Assembly (NCBI RefSeq): GCF_904846615.1
Contig: NZ_CAJHBK010000001.1
Span: forward strand, 310,001 to 374,000
DNA: 64,000 bases
Origin: Psychrobacter sp. JCM 18902
GTDB taxonomy: Bacteria > Pseudomonadota > Gammaproteobacteria > Pseudomonadales > Moraxellaceae
Direction: 5' to 3'
Below are positions 41,793-50,286 of the stretch, one piece after another. The notes below the pieces were generated by a model, which saw only the letters and a list, made by a program, of their open reading frames with translations, was not told the origin of the DNA and did not search any database. How positions within the stretch are numbered: position 1 is the stretch's first letter; each line of letters opens with the position of its first letter. The position numbers and the translations under genes are program-made.

Positions 41793-42797
41793 TTATCCAT
41801 TTATTTTCATCATATCTAAGTCACTTGAGTAGGCAAATAAAGCTGGTGCACCGCCCGTATGCCAAAATAAGACACGATCGGTTTTCTTGATTTTGCCAGA
41901 CCGAATCATATCTATGAGTCCGCCCATCGCACGACCCGTATAGACAGGATCTAAAAGTATGCCTTCTGTTTGAGCTGTCATCGCAATGGCTTCATTTTCT
42001 AATGTGCCAACCACGCCATAACCTTCGCCCACATAATCAGAGTTGAGTATTAAATCGGTTTCTGAAAACTGATGATCGGCACCGATGAGGGTGGCGGTGC
42101 TATTGGCAAGCGCGACGGTATACTGATCAAAAGGCACTTTGTCTGTTTCACCTTTATCGATATTGATACCTACGATTTGGGCGGGCGAGTTGAGTATTTT
42201 TTTGCCAAGCATCAAACCAGCTTGTGTTGCCCCAGAGCTAGAAGCAAAAACGATATGAGTAAATAATACATCCATGCTTTCACGTTGCGATTCCAACTCT
42301 TTAAAAGCTTCTACAAACGCTAAAGCACCCAGCTCATTGGAGCCGCCATAGGGTATGACATATGGTTTCTTGCCTTGTTTTGTTAACTGCTCAACGATTT
42401 TAGGAATGTCTTCTCCTTTGCGATTGGCGCCTGCCCAGTGAATATGTGATCCAAAAATTTTGTCTAATAAAAGATTGCCACTTGTTTGTTCGGGTTCTTC
42501 TCCACCCAATACTAAATGGCATTCAAGTCCCAAGCTTGCCGCTGCGGCAGCAGTTTGGCGACAATGGTTTGATTGTGCGGCACCTGCCGTAATCACGCAA
42601 TCAGCACCTTGAGCAAGGGCATCACCCATGATAAATTCAAGCTTACGGGTTTTATTGCCACCCAATGCCAGTCCCGTGTTGTCATCTCGTTTCATAAAAA
42701 TAGTAGGGCCATCAAGCGCTTTACTCAATCTGCTGAGCTCTCTCAATGGAGTGGGGAAGAAGCCCAATGATTGTTTGGGTATGTGGTTATATTCCAT
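41793..42797 (-). CDS. dcyD: D-cysteine desulfhydrase / ACC deaminase family PLP enzyme
   Basis: The 334-residue protein shows LGFFPTPLRELSRLSKAL, then FMKRDDNTGLALGGNKTRKL with the PLP lysine in GGNKTRK, and TAGAAQSNHCRQTAAAAASL. This set identifies the D-cysteine desulfhydrase branch, which degrades D-cysteine to pyruvate, ammonia and sulfide. ACC deaminase is closely related, so substrate identity is inferred. It is convergent with modB and monocistronic. The start follows AAAGGGACAAAAT on the minus strand. Confidence 0.85.
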   Translation of the reverse strand: MEYNHIPKQSLGFFPTPLRELSRLSKALDGPTIFMKRDDNTGLALGGNKTRKLEFIMGDALAQGADCVITAGAAQSNHCRQTAAAAASLGLECHLVLGGEEPEQTSGNLLLDKIFGSHIHWAGANRKGEDIPKIVEQLTKQGKKPYVIPYGGSNELGALAFVEAFKELESQRESMDVLFTHIVFASSSGATQAGLMLGKKILNSPAQIVGINIDKGETDKVPFDQYTVALANSTATLIGADHQFSETDLILNSDYVGEGYGVVGTLENEAIAMTAQTEGILLDPVYTGRAMGGLIDMIRSGKIKKTDRVLFWHTGGAPALFAYSSDLDMMKING

Positions 42798-42998
42798 ATT
42801 TTGTCCCTTTTATAATAAAAAAATGCTGAATAAGTTTGAAACATATCCATTGATAAAGTCAGTTAAAAATGATTATGTAGCGGAGATAAATAGCCAATAA
42901 TTATACGTCGTAACAGCCTTATAAAACGTATGAATGCGTATCCAGCTTGAAAATCAGTGGAATCCTAAGGATCAATTTATCAAATATAAAATGAAAAT

Positions 42999-43030
42999 CC
43001 TCATGCAAGCTGTCAATTTTGCATGAGGAC
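42999..43030. terminator. Terminator of the OmpK/Tsx-like gene
   Basis: TCCTCATGCAA pairs perfectly with TTGCATGAGGA around a ten-base loop. T-rich stretches on both sides (TTTTCATTTT on the minus strand) make it bidirectional. Confidence 0.85.
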
Positions 43031-43094
43031 TGTTTATTTTAGTGAGAAAGAGTTGAGAGCTGTTTTAGAACTATTCGTTAAACCAATTAGACGG

Positions 43095-43898
43095 TTAAAA
43101 ATGAAACTTCACTAGAGCGCTAGGCACATTTTGAGTTGTATCACTGCCATACTTATTTTTCCAGTAACTATATTCCATACCGACCTCTAAGCGATTATCA
43201 ATGCCTAATAGTGGTTGTAAGTTATACTTTATTTGCGGATTGATATGTAGTTGGTTTTTTAAGTCATCATTGTTAAAAGAGTAGTCTACATAACCATCGA
43301 CCACAAAATTGTTTTTTTCCCAACCGTAAGTTAAGGTGATTTGCTGGTCATCATCAGTATTATCATTGAAGACATGATATAGGGAAGCAGAGGCGTACTT
43401 CATACCTGAAATAGGGACATTCAAATCTGCCCCTAGTCCTATCATATAGTTGTCTTGGCTAAAGCCTTTGCTGTTCGAGCCAAACTCATATTGCCCCGCT
43501 AGATTGAGCTGTTTGATAAAGCTATCATCTAAAGTTGTAAGCTTAAGCTTGGGCGCAAACTCACCATACGTTTCTTTAAATCTATTGTTTTCAATATCAT
43601 TTGCACCTTGATGACGATCGACAAAGAAAAATACGCCGCCCCAACTGTGGGTAGATGCGTGCTCCAGAGTGATGGTCGTCAATTCTCCGTCTTCTACCAG
43701 CTCATAGTCATTACCATACAGTACAGAAAGACTGGTATCGGTGAAAAGCACCTTTGCATGGCTGCTGCTCATCGTACTTAAGACAACGATCGCGGCTAAA
43801 GCGGTGGTTAATGAGCTACTAAAAAACAGTTTTTTCTGAATATTGGTTTTACATAATTGGCTAGCCAGTGGCAGGTTTGCAAATAAGTGATAACGCAC
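43095..43898 (-). CDS. Tsx/OmpK-type nucleoside-specific outer membrane channel
   Basis: The 267-residue precursor has a long signal region ending near SSSHA (about residue 48). The mature part contains WGGVFFFVDRHQGAND and repeated amphipathic strands, ending in the aromatic-terminated SALVKFHF, as required for BAM-dependent outer-membrane insertion. The family (OmpK/Tsx) forms 12-stranded channels for nucleosides. Its final Phe and the pattern GWEKNNFVVDGYVDYSFN fit such barrels. It stands alone, with its own terminator. Substrate specificity is inferred. Confidence 0.8.
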   Translation of the reverse strand: MRYHLFANLPLASQLCKTNIQKKLFFSSSLTTALAAIVVLSTMSSSHAKVLFTDTSLSVLYGNDYELVEDGELTTITLEHASTHSWGGVFFFVDRHQGANDIENNRFKETYGEFAPKLKLTTLDDSFIKQLNLAGQYEFGSNSKGFSQDNYMIGLGADLNVPISGMKYASASLYHVFNDNTDDDQQITLTYGWEKNNFVVDGYVDYSFNNDDLKNQLHINPQIKYNLQPLLGIDNRLEVGMEYSYWKNKYGSDTTQNVPSALVKFHF

Positions 43899-44416
43899 AG
43901 TAATATTCCTTTATATAGAGTGGGTCATCCTAGCAGGCTGTGTATATAACAGAGGCGCGTTTTAACTTCCTGTCAAAACGGGTCAACGCTGCTAAGGATA
44001 AAGCGCGGTCAGGTTTCGGTAGCAATCCAGAATAATGGAGATGAGTGCTACAAATGTAAGTGTTGTTAACAGTACAAAAAATGCTCTGTTGGCTATATTA
44101 TCCGCAATAATTCTTAACACTTTGAAACAGTTAAGCATGTTTTATAATGAGTGACAACCATAAGCTGGCTAAGAAAAACGGTCTATCAAGCCTTCTAAGT
44201 ATTTGATATTACCTAAGTTTATGATTTTATTAAATTAACTGACTAAATGGTCAGCTTTATTATTTTTGTAAACAAGGAGATGTGTCGAAGTAGTTGGTAG
44301 GCTAAACCACTAGCAATAATTATTACGATTCAGAGTAGTGAGAAGAGCTGGTAGGGTGGTTGAGGACAAATGATATGAGAGGCAAGTGAATAGAGGTATG
44401 GCAGAATTAATAGACA
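43899..44416. other. Gap between the porin gene and the tRNA-Asp terminator
   Basis: No gene is seen. It contains the promoter region of the minus-strand porin. A TTTGAA-16-TATAAT promoter-like pair on + (44121-44148) has no gene after it. Confidence 0.4.
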
Positions 44417-44448
44417 CAAAAAAACCTCAAGTAAACTAATACTTGAGG
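44417..44448 (-). terminator. Terminator downstream of the former tRNA-Asp gene
   Basis: On the minus strand CCTCAAGTA and TACTTGAGG form a nine-pair stem with a six-base loop, followed by eight T. It lies just past the tRNA-Asp fragment in the right orientation, so it is probably the original terminator of that tRNA gene. Confidence 0.8.
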
Positions 44449-44501
44449 CGAAACTTGCTTAAACTCGAGAGTTTAAATTCGTTTTAGCTTTTTACTAAAT
44501 A

Positions 44502-44548
44502 TGGCGCAGCGGACGGGACTCGAACCCGCGACCCCCGGCGTGACAGGC
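44502..44548 (-). tRNA. 3' fragment of tRNA-Asp(GUC), attachment site of the island
   Basis: Read on the minus strand, this starts in the anticodon arm (CCTGTCACGCCGG, anticodon GTC), then gives the variable loop GGGTC, the T-arm GCGGGTTCGAGTCCCGT, the acceptor strand CCGCTGC and GCCA. G73 is the tRNA-Asp discriminator. The sequence 5' of the anticodon arm (44549 onward) does not form a D-arm or acceptor strand, so the gene is cut. This is the typical footprint of an element that integrated at tRNA-Asp and left a 47-base duplicate of its 3' end. Confidence 0.85.
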
Positions 44549-44929
44549 TAGACCCACCATATTTCGTTAACCTATATTAAGTAACATTAACCTACAAAGC
44601 TTTATACCAAAAGAGTTATAGATAATTTTTTATTAGGACGTTTAGCGTATTTTAATATATCTTAGCAAGGGTAATAAATATATTTTGGTCACTGAAATAG
44701 CATAATAATTAGGCATTTTTGATATATAAATGCTTAATAATTGGGCTAGTCATTCTGATTATACTGGTCTTTTTATCCATTCATCTCCACTCCTATCAGT
44801 GTTGTTACCATAAGCTAAGCAGCCGAAACATAATCCCCTAGACTGGATATAGCTGCTTTATTCGTTCATTCCTTTAAGAATTGATACTCCCAGACACCCC
44901 CCCAAAAATTATTTTCCAATTTCGTATTC

Positions 44930-44957
44930 TTGACACAACCTGTCATACCTCTACGCT
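44930..44957 (+). promoter_or_regulatory. Promoter with overlapping inverted repeat at the island's left edge
   Basis: TTGACA (44930-44935) is a perfect -35, with TACGCT 16 bases on as a weak -10. TGACA and TGTCA (44931-44945) form an inverted repeat that overlaps the -35, so a repressor could bind here. The 445 bases from 44549 otherwise hold no gene. Confidence 0.4.
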
Positions 44958-44993
44958 ACACTAATGCTTGACCTGTATTTATGAGTGTTAGCA

Positions 44994-45299
44994 ATGATCT
45001 ACCTAGAAAAGTTCTTAGGGAAAAAGTGTAGAGGTAAGAGACTATTAAGCGATCTCTCTATAACAAGGCAACTGCCTCAAAACATTCCTATTTGGTTTGA
45101 ATTTAATTCCGGCCAACGCATTAATCTGAATAGCAATGTAGTTATTGAGGACACAACAGGTTTATACCAGTTTTTGCGACATTGTGGACAACGTACTATT
45201 GCTAAACAAATTAATGTGAGCTCTAGGTTTGTACTGGTACCGCGTATTCATGCTCCTATTGTTTTTTATGAAAGGGATTATCATAATTGGCAACTTTAA
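44994..45299 (+). CDS. Small protein of unknown function upstream of the WYL regulator
   Basis: The 101-residue product has no family I recognise. It is basic at the N-terminus (FLGKKCRGKRLLSD) and has a predicted mix of strands and helices, including IWFEFNSGQRINLNSN. A GTG nine bases upstream is an alternative start. The gene is in line with the WYL regulator and the GTPase operon, 188 bases before it, so it may be a first gene of the same locus or an independent cargo gene. Confidence 0.5.
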   Translation: MIYLEKFLGKKCRGKRLLSDLSITRQLPQNIPIWFEFNSGQRINLNSNVVIEDTTGLYQFLRHCGQRTIAKQINVSSRFVLVPRIHAPIVFYERDYHNWQL

Positions 45300-45418
45300 T
45301 ATTGTGTTACTTCTTTGAATTAGCTTTGCCATGTTAATAACATAAACATCAATAACTTAGATAAACATTGACATAAGAGCATTAAATATTGGTTGAGAAA
45401 TCTAGATAAAAGTGCATA

Positions 45419-45445
45419 ATTACATTTCTGTATGGTTCATGTAAT
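45419..45445. promoter_or_regulatory. Inverted repeat upstream of the WYL regulator (possible operator)
   Basis: ATTACAT (45419-45425) and ATGTAAT (45439-45445) form a perfect 7-13-7 inverted repeat. A TATAAT sits just after it at 45451-45456. Position and symmetry fit an operator for the dimeric WYL regulator. Confidence 0.4.
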
Positions 45446-45486
45446 ATTATTATAATTTTTTATACAGTTTGAACCGAGTAAAAGTA

Positions 45487-46383
45487 ATGGGATTAAAAAA
45501 GCATGAACGTCTTGCATACCGCTTATCTGATATTATCGTTAGACTCAACAACGGTGAACGGTTAGATATTTTTGAGCTAGCAGATACCTATAAGGTATCT
45601 ATTCGTACCCTAAAAAGAGACTTTCAAGATCGTTTAACTATCTTAGATTTTAGTGAAGCAGGTCCACAGTTTTATTGTCTCAATGCTAAAAAAATTGGAT
45701 ATTTAGATATTACTGATATCAAACGCTTCGCTAACTTTGCCAGCGTCCAAGATCTCCTACCAAAAATTGACCGCCAATTTTTTCAAGAACAACTCAATCA
45801 AAGCATACTCGTTAAAGGTTTTGATTATGAAGACATTAGCGCGCGTACTAATGAATTTAAAGCCATCAATCAAGCCATTACCAATTGCCAATATATTGAA
45901 TTTGATTACTATAAAATCAGCGGAAGTGGCAGTGGCAGCAAACACCATTATTTAGAACCTTATCACTTGCTCAATAAAAACGGTATTTGGTATGTAGTTG
46001 GCTGTCGCTATGGACAAACACTGACATTTTGCTTTACTCAAATAGCTAACCTGCAAATTAGTACTAAGACCTTTGCATGTTCTGAAGATATCAAAGAGAA
46101 AATCCTTGGTACGGACAGTTTATTTTTTGGCAATCAAATCAGTGAAATCGTCTTACAAATCGATGCGAAAGTTGCCGGATATTTTGAGCGTCGTGATCTA
46201 CTACCCAATCAGGAGCTGGTACGAAAGCTTGATAATGGAGACTTACTTCTGATATGTAAAGATGTACACCCAAGAGAGGTTGTCCCTATCGTCCAATATT
46301 GGATACCACATATTCGTGTTATTAGTCCGAGTGAAGTTCAAGCCCAGATGAAAGAAGTACTTAAGAACTATTTAGCAAAGTAA
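45487..46383 (+). CDS. WYL-domain transcriptional regulator
   Basis: From the ATG at 45487 the product has 298 residues. The N-terminal winged helix-turn-helix includes IFELADTYKVSIRTLKRDFQ, and the WYL domain (about residues 130-200) includes YLEPYHLLNKNGIWYVVGCR. A C-terminal domain (WCX-like, about 215-295) completes the layout. Such regulators commonly sense nucleic acids or nucleotides and control phage-defence genes (BrxR, CapW). It is 36 bases upstream of the next gene on the same strand, so it probably represses its own operon. An in-frame TTG at 45469 is an alternative start. Confidence 0.85.
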   Translation: MGLKKHERLAYRLSDIIVRLNNGERLDIFELADTYKVSIRTLKRDFQDRLTILDFSEAGPQFYCLNAKKIGYLDITDIKRFANFASVQDLLPKIDRQFFQEQLNQSILVKGFDYEDISARTNEFKAINQAITNCQYIEFDYYKISGSGSGSKHHYLEPYHLLNKNGIWYVVGCRYGQTLTFCFTQIANLQISTKTFACSEDIKEKILGTDSLFFGNQISEIVLQIDAKVAGYFERRDLLPNQELVRKLDNGDLLLICKDVHPREVVPIVQYWIPHIRVISPSEVQAQMKEVLKNYLAK

Positions 46384-46418
46384 CCTTATACATAATAATT
46401 AATTATAGGACAGATAAA

Positions 46419-46784
46419 ATGACTCCAAGCCAAGAATCAAAATGTCATACGATTATTCATACCACTGCTATATCGGCTGGCGCAGGGAACCTTGTGCCTA
46501 TACCAGGATTAGGAGTTGCTGTTGACGTTATCGCTATGACTGCTATGACAGTGAGCTTAGCAAGTGTCTTGGGGGGAAACTTAACTGAGGAAGCCGCTAA
46601 AGGTATGGTAGTTCTGTCGATTAAAAGTACCATTTTAAAACAGCCAGTAAAAGTTATAGCTAAAGAGCTATCAAAATTTATTCCCGGTTTAGGGCAAATA
46701 GTAGCTCCAGCCATTACTATTGGATTAATAGAAGCTACAGGCTGGGCTCTTGCAGCCGACTTAGAACGTAAATTTAGCAAATAA
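46419..46784 (+). CDS. Small hydrophobic protein, DUF697/GTPase-companion-like
   Basis: The 121-residue protein has a short polar N-terminus (SQESKCHTIIHTTAISAGAG) and two hydrophobic, glycine-rich segments (VPIPGLGVAVDVIAMTAMT about 27-45 and FIPGLGQIVAPAITIGLIE about 86-104). This pattern recalls the DUF697 membrane domain of GTPase-linked proteins, in which a helix pair contacts the membrane; the match is by eye. It precedes a dynamin-like GTPase by 15 bases with CGGAG as ribosome site. It may be a membrane-bound partner of that GTPase. Confidence 0.55.
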   Translation: MTPSQESKCHTIIHTTAISAGAGNLVPIPGLGVAVDVIAMTAMTVSLASVLGGNLTEEAAKGMVVLSIKSTILKQPVKVIAKELSKFIPGLGQIVAPAITIGLIEATGWALAADLERKFSK

Positions 46785-46799
46785 TTTCGGAGTAAAACT

Positions 46800-49040
46800 A
46801 TGGATATCGCATTACAAATTTCAAATATTCTAAAAAATCGTAAAGCCAACTTACCTGAAATTGAAAAACAAATTCATCGTTGGCAGATAATGAAAGAAAA
46901 CTTCAACTCATTAGACAGCACTTTAGATACGGTAATAAACGATGCCGAGACACCTGACGAGCTCCGTACTGTTTTAAAAAATGTAGATACTACAGAGATT
47001 CAAAATTCCATACCTAAAGTATTGGCAGACTTAGATAGTTTAAAAGAGCGATTTAGTAGAGATACTATTAACATAGGCGTTAGTGGTCAAGCACGTGTGG
47101 GTAAAAGTACTTTACTGCAGAGCATCTCCGGACTTGGTGAAGAGCAAGTTCCTACTGGGGACAACCTTCCTGTTACTGCTGTTAAAAGCCAAATATTTCA
47201 CAGTGACAAGAATATTGCTGATATTGAGTTTCACACTTTTAGCTCTTTTAAAGAGAGTATTTTATTTCCTTATCATAATGAATTGGCTCTAACTTGCCCT
47301 CAAACAATTGAAGAGTTTAGAAGATATAGCTATCCAGAAAATGAGAATGACTTAGTAGAGTCGAAACGCATTCCTTCAAATATTACCATTTTAGAAAAGC
47401 TTAAGCAGATGCAAAGTGCATTATGGTCTTATGAAGATTTATTAAATCAACCTGCGAGACAAGTTGATTTAACAATGTTACGTGAGTATGTTGCCTATCC
47501 AAAAGATACCGAAGAAAGTACTCCTGAAACCTGTCAAAGAAAATACTTAGCTGTCAAAGATGTCAGCATATATTGCAGTTTTCCCTCTGCTCCTGTAAAG
47601 CAACTAGGATTTATTGACCTACCAGGACTTGGTGAGTTATCAGCCAGTACAGAAGAGCATCATCTACAAGGGCTCAAAAAAGGTGTTGATTTCGTTATCT
47701 TAGTAAAACGCCCTGGTGGTGGTGATGGTTTCTGGAGTGCAAAGGACGGCAGCGCTGTAAACTTGTTAGATAAAGCCAGAAGCTTTCAAGATCGTAAAGA
47801 CTTTGTTTCTATCCTTATTAATCAAGACAGTAGAGCTACAAGCGAGCAATTAAAGGCTTTACGTAACCATATTCTAAGAGAGGTAAATCAGGGCGAAAAC
47901 AATAAGGTTTTTAATGTTATAGAAGCGGACGCCATTGATCCTGAAAACATTGGTAAACAGTTACTAACACCTGTATTAGAGCATTTAGCTAATCGCTTAG
48001 ATACCATGGATAAGCAAATCATCAAAGGCACTTTCGACTCTTATGAAGCTATCGAAGAGAGGATATCGGACTTAATACAAGCTCTGAATAAGAATATAAA
48101 GTTACCTACGATGGACACCAGTAAACGCGAAGTGATTGAAGAGAAAATCGAGGATCTAATAGATAACATTAACCTAGAACTTCGCCAGTACAAAGATCAA
48201 ATCAGAATACAAAATCAGGTAGATGAAAAATATAGCGAACAAATAGATCTTTGCTATAACGATATATTAAATTGGATTGAGAGTGGATTTGGTGATTCTC
48301 CTGAGGCTTGGAAACAGTCCGCGCAAAAGAAAATTTATAGACAAAACGGTATAGTAGGTGTTGCCCTTGATCAATGTAACTATGTTCGTGTTGAAATTAG
48401 CAAACAGTTCACTAAGCTAGATAATTTCTTTGATAATCAACTAAATGAGTTTTTCCAAAAAATTGCTGAGATTTTAAAGAAACATACAGGTGACTTGCTT
48501 TCTGAGACGGATCCAAGAGAAGTCCTAGCAGAGTTTGAAGGTATTTTATTAAACGCTCAAGAGAATGGCGAATCAACCGGTTGTTTGAGTCTCGCGGACT
48601 CAGTGCTTAAACTCAGAAATTTACAGCTAGATTATAAAGTGCAGCTACATCCTCGTGTGAGAGAAAACCTCAACTATATAGAGTATGAAACAACAGATGC
48701 TGACAACAATAAAGTCAGTAAGTTTGCGGATATTGGCTCGGATAATCTAGATTTATTATTTAGACGTATATCAGATTTAGCAGAACAAGCCTCTTATCAG
48801 ACGCGTATTGCCTTAAGTAGAGATGTTGAGTTTCCTAAGTTGGTTCTGTTCTCAGCTTTAGAGCAATTTGAAGATGAACTAATCCGTAGCTCTGATAGTG
48901 TAAAAGAATTTAAACGATTGGGGTTTTCCTATCCTGCAGAGTTATGGCCGAGTTTATTTGCCGATATACAGAGCTCTATGGCTCGTATTAATAAGATAAA
49001 AGCCAGTATTAACGATATTCAACATAATTTATCCAATTAG
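46800..49040 (+). CDS. Dynamin-like large GTPase
   Basis: The 746-residue protein has a GTPase domain with G1 GQARVGKST (96-104), a PVTAV switch, G3 DLPGLG (273-278) and a G4-like NQDS (341-344). An N-terminal helical part of about 90 residues precedes it and a long, acidic helical region follows (about 400-746), as in dynamin-superfamily proteins. No membrane helix is seen, but the previous gene may supply one. Bacterial dynamins act in membrane remodelling and some protect against phages. This one is the second largest gene product of the locus and starts 15 bases after the DUF697-like gene, so they are probably co-translated. Confidence 0.75.
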   Translation: MDIALQISNILKNRKANLPEIEKQIHRWQIMKENFNSLDSTLDTVINDAETPDELRTVLKNVDTTEIQNSIPKVLADLDSLKERFSRDTINIGVSGQARVGKSTLLQSISGLGEEQVPTGDNLPVTAVKSQIFHSDKNIADIEFHTFSSFKESILFPYHNELALTCPQTIEEFRRYSYPENENDLVESKRIPSNITILEKLKQMQSALWSYEDLLNQPARQVDLTMLREYVAYPKDTEESTPETCQRKYLAVKDVSIYCSFPSAPVKQLGFIDLPGLGELSASTEEHHLQGLKKGVDFVILVKRPGGGDGFWSAKDGSAVNLLDKARSFQDRKDFVSILINQDSRATSEQLKALRNHILREVNQGENNKVFNVIEADAIDPENIGKQLLTPVLEHLANRLDTMDKQIIKGTFDSYEAIEERISDLIQALNKNIKLPTMDTSKREVIEEKIEDLIDNINLELRQYKDQIRIQNQVDEKYSEQIDLCYNDILNWIESGFGDSPEAWKQSAQKKIYRQNGIVGVALDQCNYVRVEISKQFTKLDNFFDNQLNEFFQKIAEILKKHTGDLLSETDPREVLAEFEGILLNAQENGESTGCLSLADSVLKLRNLQLDYKVQLHPRVRENLNYIEYETTDADNNKVSKFADIGSDNLDLLFRRISDLAEQASYQTRIALSRDVEFPKLVLFSALEQFEDELIRSSDSVKEFKRLGFSYPAELWPSLFADIQSSMARINKIKASINDIQHNLSN

Positions 49041-49068
49041 TTAATTATATTTAGTTTAGGAAAAAGTA

Positions 49069-50277
49069 ATGAGTAACCCAATGTATCAAATAAGTATGCT
49101 AGGCCCAACCCGCGTAGGCAAAACCTCTTTAATTTCTACTATCTCTAAGATGGTGGGTACTAAATTATTAACAGGTACTCCTATTAGTTTTGAGACCGAA
49201 GACTTAGCTACTGAGAAAAAATTAGCTATGCATGACAAAGAATTAAGAGGGTCAATCAATGCAGGATCTATAGGTGGAGAGTCTTTTAATGCTGGGGCAC
49301 TGGCAGGTACCCAAAGTCCTTTCAAGTTTAAGTTTAGTTTAAAGTCTATGAATGATGAAAGTATGTTGGACTTTGAAATACTAGACTTTCCTGGTGGCTG
49401 GCTTGACCCAGCTTCTAGACCAGATGGTGCAGGTCAACAATGGAAAGACTGTGAGAAATGGATTACAGAAAGTGCTGTTATTATTATTCCTGTTGAAGCG
49501 ACTGTCATTATGTCTGCTGCCTCACCAAAAGAATTGAGAGCTATTGAAGATAATATACAATCTGAGGCCATAGCAAAAATAGTTAGACAGTGGGCAAAAA
49601 ACAGAGCTTATAATTATCCGGGCGAACCATCAGTTGTAATTTTCGCGCCTACTAAATGTGAAAGTTATTTTATTGATAACGTTAGAACTACAGGTAAGAA
49701 CCAAAGCTCTGAATTGTATGAAAAGGTCAATAAATACTATAGTGGTGTCATTGAAGCTATTCAAGATGAGTTTACCTCAGGTTCTAACGCATTCATATTA
49801 TATACCGCTGTAGATACTATCGGTTGTGTCGATCTACGCAGAGGTGACTGGAAAGTAGATAATGAACATACATTAAGATTTATGGGTACGTATAGCGTCA
49901 TACCTAGTAAAAAGGGTATTCAGCCTAAAGGTGCAGATGACATCTTCATCACTATCTGTAAAACAATGGTACAAGCTTATAGGATTTCTGAAGAAGTAAG
50001 GTTAGAAGAAATCTCCATGGAATATCAGTACTCTCAGAGTGAAGCTGAAGAAGCAAGAAAAATTGCTGAAACGGATGAAGGTTTTATTGGCAACTTTTTG
50101 TCTTGGGTTGACGGATCGAAAAAGGCAAAACGCAAGACTGCTTCAAATAAAGAAGGTATTGCTAGTGAGCATAATAAAAATAAAGCATCTCAAGAAACAA
50201 GGTTACAGACTATATCCGAAATAATCAAAGAGATTTCAGAACGTACCCTGAGTAATCGCACAAAAGTTATTAAATAA
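49069..50277 (+). CDS. Second P-loop GTPase of the operon
   Basis: The 402-residue protein has a G1 motif GPTRVGKTS (12-20), a G3-like DFPGG (106-110) and a TKCE (195-198) in the position of NKxD. The C-terminal 90 residues are highly charged and coiled-coil-like (RLQTISEIIKEISERTLS). No membrane segment is visible. It differs from the dynamin-like protein by a small, Ras-like layout, so the operon encodes two unlike GTPases. Start and stop are 29 and 10 bases from the neighbours. A role in sensing or signalling within the same system is inferred. Confidence 0.7.
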   Translation: MSNPMYQISMLGPTRVGKTSLISTISKMVGTKLLTGTPISFETEDLATEKKLAMHDKELRGSINAGSIGGESFNAGALAGTQSPFKFKFSLKSMNDESMLDFEILDFPGGWLDPASRPDGAGQQWKDCEKWITESAVIIIPVEATVIMSAASPKELRAIEDNIQSEAIAKIVRQWAKNRAYNYPGEPSVVIFAPTKCESYFIDNVRTTGKNQSSELYEKVNKYYSGVIEAIQDEFTSGSNAFILYTAVDTIGCVDLRRGDWKVDNEHTLRFMGTYSVIPSKKGIQPKGADDIFITICKTMVQAYRISEEVRLEEISMEYQYSQSEAEEARKIAETDEGFIGNFLSWVDGSKKAKRKTASNKEGIASEHNKNKASQETRLQTISEIIKEISERTLSNRTKVIK

Positions 50278-50286
50278 GGAATCGTT

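Noticed and set aside
44121..44148. TTTGAA-16-TATAAT promoter-like pair on the + strand
   Set aside because: No gene or + strand terminator follows before the tRNA fragment; AT-rich sequence can give such pairs by chance.
44549..44581. Possible 5' half of a tRNA next to the tRNA-Asp fragment
   Set aside because: The bases beyond the anticodon arm do not pair with the acceptor strand and show no D-arm, so the gene is not intact.
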